From NCBI GenBank assembly GCA_013153915.1, contig JAADDL010000099.1, positions 1 to 16,653 on the forward strand: a DNA stretch of 16,653 nucleotides, written 5' to 3'. The notes beneath the pieces were generated by a model. The model ran no database searches. It was not told where the DNA came from and saw only the letters and a program-made list of their open reading frames with translations. Positions 8,211 through 14,576 of this stretch are shown here, in pieces (positions within the stretch are counted from its first letter, which is position 1; each line of letters starts with the position of its first letter). The position numbers and the translations under genes are program-made. The DNA comes from Campylobacterota bacterium. GTDB lineage: Bacteria > Campylobacterota > Campylobacteria > Campylobacterales > JALSKU01.

Positions 8211-8216
8211 ATTATA
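8211..8216 (-). promoter_or_regulatory. -10 box (TATAAT) of the TRAP operon
   Basis: A perfect TATAAT on the minus strand lies in the 56-base gap between the chaA-like stop and dctP. It would start transcription about 25 bases ahead of the dctP ATG, which leaves room for the AAGGGG site. No clear -35 is present. It implies that the TRAP genes can be expressed apart from the upstream metG-chaA run, although read-through is also possible, as no terminator hairpin is seen in the gap. Confidence 0.55.
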
Positions 8217-8235
8217 ATTAATAGTCATTTAAATA

Positions 8236-9402
8236 TTAATAAAAGCCCGCAATTATAGCATAGGAAATGAAAAGCATTAAGTGCGATAAGCCTTCAAAAT
8301 AGTTTGTTTCTCCGTTATCCGTGGTTTTCCAAGCCAGTATGACGGTAAATATCAATGCCCCCACTTGAAGAGGGTTGAAGTTAAGTACTAGGTCTATTTT
8401 GAACATAAAACCTAAAAACATCAGTATAGGCACGGTCAATAGTATAGATACCGTTGAAGCACCCATAGCGATATTGATAACCCTTTGGATTTGGTCGTCC
8501 TTTGCGGCTTTTATGGCGGTAAATATCTCGGGAGTTACGCTGATAATGGCTATCAATAGACCCGCAATACCCGTTGATATGCTAAACTCTTTAAATAGAG
8601 GCAAGCTTGTCTTTGCGAATATCTCCGCCATAACTCCGATAACAAAGACAAAAAACAGCATCGAGATAAAATTCAACGTGGTGGGTAACTTTTCAAAGAT
8701 ATATACAACGCTTTCATCCTCTTTTTCATCATCGTCCGCGTGTTGCTCTTTTAGCATCTTTTTATATCTAAATATTCTACTTCTTGCGGTCGATTTGAAA
8801 AAGTCCGTGTGTGTTTTTGTCTGAAATATCAAAATAATGATATAAAATAGAAATAAAACCAAAGATATGGCGAGTGATGCGGACTTTATCACCTCTTTGC
8901 CGTGCTCGGTATAGTCAAGTATGCCCGGTACCAAAAGCGTTAAAGAGGCTACATATAGTATGGTGGTGTATGAACTTGAGGTGTCTTCGTTGTGCTGTTG
9001 CTCTTTAAAAGATAATCCGCCTATAAAAACAGCAAGCCCCAAAAGAACATTCATATCAACCAATACGGCGGATATTATACCGCCTTTTACCGTCTCTATG
9101 GCGTCTATATTTTGCGTGCTTTGTAAAAGTATGCTAAAAAGAAGTATAATCTCAACGACAACGGCAGAGATGGTAAGTAGATAGCTACCGTAGGGTTCAC
9201 TAATCCTATGGGCTAATATTTCGGCTATTTCCGAAACGGTTATGCTAAAAAGTCCGATTGATGCGGCAGAAAATACGGCTGAGAGCGTAGTGGCTTCCAA
9301 ATGGTGAAAATAGAGTGCCAAAAAGGCAAATATAAAGCCCCCTACCAAATCCCAATATTCCGTAAAATAACTTCTGTTTCCCGAGTCGGGTTCGTCAATC
9401 AT
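8236..9402 (-). CDS. chaA: ChaA-type Ca2+(Na+)/H+ antiporter
   Basis: The 388-residue inner-membrane protein shows the two repeated alpha motifs of the calcium/cation antiporter superfamily in their ChaA form. The first is AEILAHRISEPYGSYLLTIS (60-79) followed by VVVEIILL. The second is ISVTPEIFTAIKAAKDDQIQ (287-306) followed by RVINIAMGASTVSILLTVP. The membrane-embedded acidic residues Glu84 and Glu292 are in place. About eleven hydrophobic segments are visible. A charged loop with the acidic run DDDEKEDE (223-230) separates the halves; E. coli ChaA, as I recall, has a comparable acidic loop. The likely role is export of calcium or sodium in exchange for protons. The start has an AGGA site, 13 bases after the preceding gene, so it is probably the last gene of the mobB-metG transcript. 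Confidence 0.85.
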   Translation of the reverse strand: MIDEPDSGNRSYFTEYWDLVGGFIFAFLALYFHHLEATTLSAVFSAASIGLFSITVSEIAEILAHRISEPYGSYLLTISAVVVEIILLFSILLQSTQNIDAIETVKGGIISAVLVDMNVLLGLAVFIGGLSFKEQQHNEDTSSSYTTILYVASLTLLVPGILDYTEHGKEVIKSASLAISLVLFLFYIIILIFQTKTHTDFFKSTARSRIFRYKKMLKEQHADDDEKEDESVVYIFEKLPTTLNFISMLFFVFVIGVMAEIFAKTSLPLFKEFSISTGIAGLLIAIISVTPEIFTAIKAAKDDQIQRVINIAMGASTVSILLTVPILMFLGFMFKIDLVLNFNPLQVGALIFTVILAWKTTDNGETNYFEGLSHLMLFISYAIIAGFY

Positions 9403-9415
9403 CGTTTATCCTTTT

Positions 9416-10423
9416 TTAAAATAGTTTTTTTTCTCTTTTTTGTTCGTAAGATAAGAGTTGTTCTAATATATCGTCTTTTTCTCTTTGTAATATAAGAAAA
9501 AAATTGTAGTTTTTATCTTTGAGGTTTTTGACATCCAAACGCTCGTCATAATAGTATATATCAATATCTATGTTTTTGAAGGCGGATTTAAATCTTTTAT
9601 CCAAAAAGAGACAATTTTTGGCATATTTTGCATTTTTTTGCAGATATTCAACCTCCTCTTTGATAAGATTTATATCGTTTTCGATTATCAAAACCGTTCC
9701 CGAAGCTCCATAGCTTAATACTTTAAAACATCTATCTACGAATATCGGTTCAAAGTGATTTTTTACATAGATATTTGCGATATCGTATTTGATATCGTTT
9801 GATTTCAAAAACTCAAGCGCCCCTTTAAGTCTATCGATAAACAAAGAGGGCAAAGATAGATTTTTATAATAAACTCCATCTATTATCAAGTCGCTTCTAA
9901 AAAGAGAACCGTCTATAAAAATTATATCATCATAAGGTTTTTTTTCTATCTCTTGGTGGCTGGCTCCGGCGTCTTTGACGAAAGTCGGGTCGTTTGATAC
10001 GAATATCGTATCGCTATCGGCATTTATGACGGTTTTAAAATCTCCAAATATATCTTTGTCTAAAAATTTTACTTTAGTATCTATCGTTATCTTTTTTAGT
10101 ATTTGAAATATAACATCGTCGGTATAAAAAAATCTATAAGAAGATTGCACCGTTTTGTATCTTAGATATCGTATCAAAGCCTTTTTAATGTTTTCAACCT
10201 TGACCCAAGCGATTTCATCGTCGGCAATATCCGTATCGTCTTGATAGATTATGGCGTAAGCGCCGTTTTGTATGGCGGTATTAAGGCTATTTTTATCTAT
10301 GCATACAAAAGCGTCCGCCCTTTTTACTTCGGAGGCGTTTAGTTTGACTTGGTCTATAAATGATACCGACGGAGCGTTTGTAAGCTCTGCGTCGATAATC
10401 TTTAAAAGGTTTTCAATCCTCAT
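9416..10423 (-). CDS. Protein with MurE/MurF-like N-terminal domain, no ATP-binding loop
   Basis: I do not recognise a characterised family for this 335-residue protein. No signal peptide or membrane segment is visible. Residues 1-90 read like the UDP-binding N-terminal domain of MurE/MurF ligases: SEVKRADAFVCID (31-43) sits where those enzymes have DSRKVKPGDLFVA, TAIQNGAYAIIY (49-60) fits the A--GA-AVV strand, and VKVENIKKALIRYLRYK (74-90) fits V-DTRKAL--LA. The GSNGKTT loop expected next is replaced by FYTDDVIFQILKKI, so ligase activity is unlikely. The rest has many short beta-like stretches. It overlaps the metG stop by four bases (ATGA), and a gene in the same place exists next to metG in C. 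jejuni (Cj0837c, from memory). The Mur similarity is inference by eye. Confidence 0.7.
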   Translation of the reverse strand: MRIENLLKIIDAELTNAPSVSFIDQVKLNASEVKRADAFVCIDKNSLNTAIQNGAYAIIYQDDTDIADDEIAWVKVENIKKALIRYLRYKTVQSSYRFFYTDDVIFQILKKITIDTKVKFLDKDIFGDFKTVINADSDTIFVSNDPTFVKDAGASHQEIEKKPYDDIIFIDGSLFRSDLIIDGVYYKNLSLPSLFIDRLKGALEFLKSNDIKYDIANIYVKNHFEPIFVDRCFKVLSYGASGTVLIIENDINLIKEEVEYLQKNAKYAKNCLFLDKRFKSAFKNIDIDIYYYDERLDVKNLKDKNYNFFLILQREKDDILEQLLSYEQKREKKLF

Positions 10424-12360
10424 CCAACAGCTGAACCGTTTTTTACACTTTTTTCGGGTCTTATAAGCGTAAGCGTGCCTTTATCTTTTGCGGCTAAAAG
10501 CATTCCCTCGCTTTTATGTCCGAATATTTTAGCCGGTTTTAGGTTGGATACTACGCATATTTGAGTGCCTACAAGCTCGCTTGGTTTGTAAAACTCTTTT
10601 ATGCCGGCTATGATTTGTCTCGGTTTTTCTTCCGATAGATCCACTTTGAGCTTTAATAATTTATCGCTACCTTCGATCTCTTCGGCTTCGATAACGGTAG
10701 CTATTTTTAATTTGGTTTGAAAAAACTGATCTATAGTTATGATACCGCTATCTTTTTTGTCCGTTTTTTTCTCTTGAACTTTCTCTTTTTTGACGGCGGT
10801 GGGTTCGGGTGAACTCATAAGCATCTTTTCTATCTTCGGAAAAAGCGGATCTATTTTTTTAAGCGTTATCTTCGGTAAAAGCTCTTTATTTTCGATATAC
10901 TTCTTATAAGCTTCATAATCTATCTCAAAGCCGAATACGGAAGCTATCTTTTGAGTAGTGTGAGGCATGACCGGATGCAATAGCACGGCGACCTTTGTCA
11001 AAAGATTTCCTATAAGTGCTACAAGCGCCATGGCTTCTTCTTTTTTACCCTCTTTCATCTTTACCCAAGGTTCGTGTATGGTGATAGCTTGGTTTGCTAC
11101 GGTTAATATCTTCCATAGTCCTTCAAGATACTTGTTTAACTGCATATCGAAGATATATTGTTGCAAAGAGTCGATTATCTCTTCGCACTCGTTTAACTCT
11201 TTTGCATGATACTTTTTAAGCTCATCGGAGTTTAACTCCAGTTCAAAATATTTTCCACTCATTCCAAGCACTCTGTTTACTAGATTTCCCAAATCGTTTC
11301 CAAGGTCGGAATTTATCCTATCTATCAGCGCTTTTTGGGAAAAATCTCCATCTTGTCCGAAAGGCACTTCTCTAAGCATAAAATATCTAAAATTTTCAAG
11401 TCCGTAAGCGTCCGCAACCTCTTTGGGATCTACAACATTGCCTTTTGATTTACTCATCTTTTCGCCGTTTCTAGTCCACCAGCCGTGTGCGGCTATATGT
11501 TTTGGCAAAGGAAGATCGAGACTCATCAAAAATGCAGGCCAATATATAGCGTGAAATCTCAATATATCTTTTCCCACTACATGCACGGTTGCAGGCCAAA
11601 ACTTCATAAGTTTTTCATCCGTACCGTATCCAAGTGCGGTGATATAGTTTAGTAAAGCGTCAAGCCAGACATACATGACATGTTTTGGGTCATTGATGCT
11701 TTTTGGCAGTTTAATACCCCAATCAAAACTCGTTCTTGTAACGGATAAATCTCTCAATCCTTGTTTTACAAAGCTCACTACTTCGTTTTTTTTGCCTTTT
11801 GGGAGTACGCAGTTTTCTTTATCTTCATACCACTCTAAAAGTCTTTTTTCATATTTGGACAATCTAAAAAAGTAACTCTCCTCTTTAACTATACTTGTCG
11901 ATTTTCCGCAATCGGGACAGTACTCGTTATCGATGAGTTGATTTTGAGTAAAGAAAGTTTCACAGCTAACGCAGTAGTGACCTTCATACATATCTTTATA
12001 GATATCGCCTTTTTTATACATCACTTCAAAGGCTTTTTGTACGCCTATCATATGGTCTTCGTCCGTCGTTCTGATAAATTTGTCGTAACTTATCTCAAAT
12101 TCGTCCCACAGATTTCTAAAGTATGCGCTTATTTCGTCGGCATATTGCTTTGCGCTTTTTCCTCTCTTTTTTGCGGCTTCTTCTATCTTTTGTCCATGTT
12201 CGTCGGTGCCGGTTAGAAAAAAGGTTTCCAAGCCTATAAGTCTTGAGTATCTTGCCAATGTATCGCAAATGATGGTCGTGTATGCATGACCGATATGGGG
12301 AACATCGTTTACATAATATATCGGAGTCGTTATGTATGCTCTTTCACACTTATTTTCCAT
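10420..12360 (-). CDS. metG: Methionyl-tRNA synthetase
   Basis: The 646-residue enzyme charges tRNA-Met. The class I signatures are intact: HIGH at residues 22-25 (VPHIGHAYTT) and KMSKS at 301-305. A zinc knuckle with four cysteines at 130, 133, 148 and 151 lies in the connective domain, the single-knuckle arrangement seen in many bacterial forms. The anticodon-binding helical domain follows. A Lys/Glu-rich linker (about 510-540) then leads to a C-terminal tRNA-binding OB-fold domain (about 545-646, ITIDQFFQTKLKIATVIEAE onward) of the type also found as the separate protein Trbp111. The length fits a dimeric bacterial MetRS. The ATG has an AAGGAT ribosome site. It lies 13 bases after the small cysteine protein and overlaps the next gene by four bases. 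Confidence 0.98.
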   Translation of the reverse strand: MENKCERAYITTPIYYVNDVPHIGHAYTTIICDTLARYSRLIGLETFFLTGTDEHGQKIEEAAKKRGKSAKQYADEISAYFRNLWDEFEISYDKFIRTTDEDHMIGVQKAFEVMYKKGDIYKDMYEGHYCVSCETFFTQNQLIDNEYCPDCGKSTSIVKEESYFFRLSKYEKRLLEWYEDKENCVLPKGKKNEVVSFVKQGLRDLSVTRTSFDWGIKLPKSINDPKHVMYVWLDALLNYITALGYGTDEKLMKFWPATVHVVGKDILRFHAIYWPAFLMSLDLPLPKHIAAHGWWTRNGEKMSKSKGNVVDPKEVADAYGLENFRYFMLREVPFGQDGDFSQKALIDRINSDLGNDLGNLVNRVLGMSGKYFELELNSDELKKYHAKELNECEEIIDSLQQYIFDMQLNKYLEGLWKILTVANQAITIHEPWVKMKEGKKEEAMALVALIGNLLTKVAVLLHPVMPHTTQKIASVFGFEIDYEAYKKYIENKELLPKITLKKIDPLFPKIEKMLMSSPEPTAVKKEKVQEKKTDKKDSGIITIDQFFQTKLKIATVIEAEEIEGSDKLLKLKVDLSEEKPRQIIAGIKEFYKPSELVGTQICVVSNLKPAKIFGHKSEGMLLAAKDKGTLTLIRPEKSVKNGSAVG

Positions 12361-12373
12361 ATTTTATCCTTAT

Positions 12374-12577
12374 CTAAAATTCAAATCCGCCACTTTGACC
12401 CTTGTTCATCGAGTCGTAAACGGCTTTTACATATTCGTTTCGTGTTTCGCAACCGATTATTTTGTCGCATTTCAAACAGCTATCCAAGCCTTTTTCCTTT
12501 TGACACTCTTTTAGTATCTTGCTCTTTTGTTCAAGCTTTAATTCAAACTCGTCAAGCTCTTTTGTCTCTTCACTCAC
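12374..12577 (-). CDS. Small four-cysteine protein between fbp and metG
   Basis: The 67-residue product is highly charged, with a coiled-coil-like N-terminal helix (2-28) and four cysteines at 25, 34, 37 and 43 (C-x8-C-x2-C-x5-C). The arrangement could bind zinc or an iron-sulfur cluster, but no known family is recognised. The C-terminus, VYDSMNKGQSGGFEF, looks constrained. The start is GTG at 12577, overlapping the fbp stop by eight bases, with AAAAAGG about nine bases upstream; no better start is seen. A small gene occupies the same slot between fbp and metS in C. jejuni (Cj0839c, from memory), which supports a real, conserved gene. It is probably cytosolic, and its function is unknown. Confidence 0.82.
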   Translation of the reverse strand: MSEETKELDEFELKLEQKSKILKECQKEKGLDSCLKCDKIIGCETRNEYVKAVYDSMNKGQSGGFEF

Positions 12578-13424
12578 TTTTTTGCGCCTTTTTGTAAACT
12601 TCTTTTACTACGGCTATCTCCTCTTTTGAGCCGAAAAAGCAAGGAGTCGTATCATGGATATGGGTAGGCTTAAGATCAAGCAGTCTATTTACGCCGTCTA
12701 TGGCTTCACCTCCCGCTTTTTCATAGATAAAGGCAAACGGAAATACCTCAAAAAGCATTCTTAGTTTGCCTTGAGGTTTGTCGGTAGTGCCGGGATATGA
12801 GAATATACCCCCGCCTTTTAAGAGGATATGGTGTAGATCCGGCACCATACCGCCCGAGTATCTTAGTCTATATCCTTTGGCAAAAAAATCGTCTATCATC
12901 TCTTTATGGTATGGATACCAGCACTTTTGAGTGCTACCCGGAGCGTTTAATTTACCTTTATTGTTTAGCTTTATCTGCTTTAAAAATTTAAATTTATTGT
13001 TGAGTCTTAGCTTGTACATCTCCACATTTTCTCTGGCGACCACCATCTCTACTCTAGGTCCGTACACTACATAGATGGCGGCTTTAAGATCTTTTCCGCT
13101 TACGCCTCCTTCGTATATACCGAAAATCGAACCGACGCTTAGGTTGACATCGGCGAGACTTGAGCCGTCAAGCGGGTCGTAAGCTATGGTGTATTTACCG
13201 TTTGGATTTATACTGAAAGTGTGCTCTTTTTCTTCGCTTATTATTTCCTTGATGGTAAATACTTTGCTTAACTCCTCCTCTACAATCAAATCGCTTTTTA
13301 TATCCAATTTTAGCTGAACGTCTCCGGTGGCGTTTTTGGTATCGCTATATAAAATATCCTCTTCGATAAACGCCTCTTTTATCCTTACGGCTATCTTTTC
13401 AACAGCTTCTATAATCTCAATCAT
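12570..13424 (-). CDS. fbp: Fructose-1,6-bisphosphatase, class I
   Basis: The 284-residue enzyme removes the 1-phosphate of fructose 1,6-bisphosphate in gluconeogenesis (and in sugar regeneration where present). Metal- and phosphate-binding motifs are intact: SEEKE (63-67), DPLDGSS (83-89), the substrate segment YSGGMVPDLHHILLKGGGIF (189-208), and KLRMLFEVFPFAFIYEKAGG (220-239), which holds the catalytic Lys and Glu of the class. The protein is about 45 residues shorter than E. coli Fbp at the N-terminus, so part of the AMP-inhibition region is reduced; this looks like the usual Campylobacterota form. It overlaps mobB by eight bases at its start, with a GGAG ribosome site inside mobB, and overlaps the small cysteine gene by eight bases at its end. 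Confidence 0.97.
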   Translation of the reverse strand: MIEIIEAVEKIAVRIKEAFIEEDILYSDTKNATGDVQLKLDIKSDLIVEEELSKVFTIKEIISEEKEHTFSINPNGKYTIAYDPLDGSSLADVNLSVGSIFGIYEGGVSGKDLKAAIYVVYGPRVEMVVARENVEMYKLRLNNKFKFLKQIKLNNKGKLNAPGSTQKCWYPYHKEMIDDFFAKGYRLRYSGGMVPDLHHILLKGGGIFSYPGTTDKPQGKLRMLFEVFPFAFIYEKAGGEAIDGVNRLLDLKPTHIHDTTPCFFGSKEEIAVVKEVYKKAQKSE

Positions 13425-13914
13425 TTTCGACTCCGTTTTTAAAAATCCAATCTATAATCTCATCGGTATCGTTTAAGTTTAATATCTCTATATTTTCGGG
13501 TATATCGTAGCTTGATATATCTACGCTATCGTCGCAAGCTATGGCGTTGATATACGGAAAATAGTCCGTATCTATCTTGTTTCTAAATATACCTATACGG
13601 GGCAAATCCAAATATTTCAACCCTTCCACAATAAGGATATCGTAATCTCCCAAAAGTTCCGAGACCTCTTTTATTGATCTTTGTTCTTGTAAAAAAACGG
13701 TCGTTCTTGTCGGAGAGACGACGGCAACATTTGCGCCGGTCTTGGAAAATTTCCAACTATCCTTGCCCTCTATATCGAACTTAGCTTTATCTCCCGGGTC
13801 GTTTTTGATGATTGCTACTTTATATTTTTTGGTTAAAATCTCGGCTATTTTGACGATAGCGGTAGTTTTTCCGCTATTTGACGGTCCCGTAAACGCAACT
13901 GATATTTTCTTCAC
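13417..13914 (-). CDS. mobB: Molybdopterin-guanine dinucleotide biosynthesis protein MobB
   Basis: The 165-residue GTP-binding protein acts with MobA in forming the guanine dinucleotide form of the molybdenum cofactor used by formate dehydrogenases, nitrate reductase and similar enzymes. The Walker A motif GPSNSGKTT is at 10-18. It is followed by the family-specific DPGDKAKFDIEGKDSWKFSK (39-58) with its conserved Gly-Ala turn, and by a Walker B-like strand DILIVEGLK (92-100). The length is normal. The start is GTG at 13914 with AAGGA five bases upstream. It is the first gene of the long minus-strand run and overlaps fbp by eight bases. No mobA or other cofactor gene is in the window. Confidence 0.93.
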   Translation of the reverse strand: MKKISVAFTGPSNSGKTTAIVKIAEILTKKYKVAIIKNDPGDKAKFDIEGKDSWKFSKTGANVAVVSPTRTTVFLQEQRSIKEVSELLGDYDILIVEGLKYLDLPRIGIFRNKIDTDYFPYINAIACDDSVDISSYDIPENIEILNLNDTDEIIDWIFKNGVEND

Positions 13915-13940
13915 GATAGTCCTTGAAAAATTTATTTTAT

Positions 13941-13951
13941 ATTTTACTATA
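13941..13951 (-). promoter_or_regulatory. Probable -10 region of the mobB-fbp-metG run
   Basis: On the minus strand, TATAGT (13951-13946) and an overlapping TAAAAT (13946-13941) lie about 30 bases upstream of the mobB GTG, in a very A/T-rich stretch. Either could be the -10 element; no -35 is evident. This is the only sizeable upstream gap before the six-gene run, so a promoter is expected here. The exact box is uncertain. Confidence 0.35.
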
Positions 13952-14008
13952 AAAGTTTTTATTGTTAGATAAAATAGTTTAAATATCGGTTATTAAGGAA
14001 CGATTTAG

Positions 14009-14014
14009 TATAAT
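14009..14014 (+). promoter_or_regulatory. -10 box (TATAAT) of the lipoprotein gene
   Basis: A perfect TATAAT lies 70 bases upstream of the lipoprotein ATG at 14085, in the gap that also holds the divergent mobB promoter. Transcription would begin near 14021, just before a hairpin-forming leader. No clear -35 is seen. Confidence 0.55.
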
Positions 14015-14023
14015 TTTTCTCGA

Positions 14024-14061
14024 CTTGCCCTCTTTGTCTTGAGCAATTTTAAGACGGCAAG
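14024..14061 (+). promoter_or_regulatory. Leader hairpin ahead of the lipoprotein gene
   Basis: Two stacked stems can form: CTTGCC (14024-14029) with GGCAAG (14056-14061), and GTCTT (14036-14040) with AAGAC (14051-14055). They leave a six-base bulge (CTCTTT) on the 5' side and a ten-base loop. It would sit a few bases after the predicted transcription start and 23 bases before the ATG. It may stabilise the message or bind a regulator. It does not match any riboswitch class I know. Confidence 0.45.
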
Positions 14062-14084
14062 ATTTATTTTAACGGATAGACGGA

Positions 14085-14576
14085 ATGACGAAAAGTTTTT
14101 TACACATTTTTTTCTTAGCTATTTTTATATTTTTCACCGGTTGTTCTCAAAAAAAGACTCTTAAAGACTTGGATATCGATAGGATGCAAGAGTTGAGCAT
14201 AGTCAATACAAAAAAAGTACAAATGGGTACCAAAGATAGCAAAGTTATCATAGTGGCGACATATCTAAATCCTATAGATGTTGATGTGATAGACCAAGAT
14301 AAAGAAAATTTCTTGGTCGGTCTATATTTTGACAATTTGAAAAAAGATAAAAACTCCACCCCTTTATATAGAGTAACCTTAAACGGTAGCGATAAAGATG
14401 TGGAGATAAAGAGAGTGGAAAAAGATAGTCCGTATCTTAAAATGTCCCCTTTGGTAAATAAGTGGAGCGATTATTATCTAGTGAGATTTCCTAAAAATTC
14501 AAGCAATAGGCTTGTTTTGGTGTTTGAAGATAAAAATGGCTCTAAGGCTCAATTAAATTTTGAAAAAGAGTTTTGA
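14085..14576 (+). CDS. Predicted lipoprotein, unknown function
   Basis: The 163-residue protein starts with a short signal sequence (KSFLHIFFLAIFIFFTGC) whose lipobox FTGC places the lipidated cysteine at residue 20. Ser-Gln follows the cysteine rather than Asp, so by the E. coli sorting rule it would go to the outer membrane. The mature part alternates charged and beta-like stretches (KVIIVATYLNPI, FLVGLYFDNL, YYLVRFPK, RLVLVFEDK), which suggests a single small beta-rich domain. I do not recognise the family. A lipoprotein gene in the same place and orientation exists in C. jejuni (Cj0842, from memory). The ribosome site is weak (GACGGA close to the ATG). The last 35 bases overlap the end of slt on the other strand. 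Confidence 0.85.
   Translation: MTKSFLHIFFLAIFIFFTGCSQKKTLKDLDIDRMQELSIVNTKKVQMGTKDSKVIIVATYLNPIDVDVIDQDKENFLVGLYFDNLKKDKNSTPLYRVTLNGSDKDVEIKRVEKDSPYLKMSPLVNKWSDYYLVRFPKNSSNRLVLVFEDKNGSKAQLNFEKEF

Noticed and set aside
8375..8824. Plus-strand open frame of 149 codons opposite chaA
   Set aside because: It is the mirror of a membrane protein gene; its hydrophobic Ser/Ile-rich translation is what antisense of such genes gives.
14024..14061. Leader hairpin as an intrinsic terminator
   Set aside because: It has a bulged stem and no run of T after it (ATTTATTTTAAC), and lies just after a promoter rather than after a gene.
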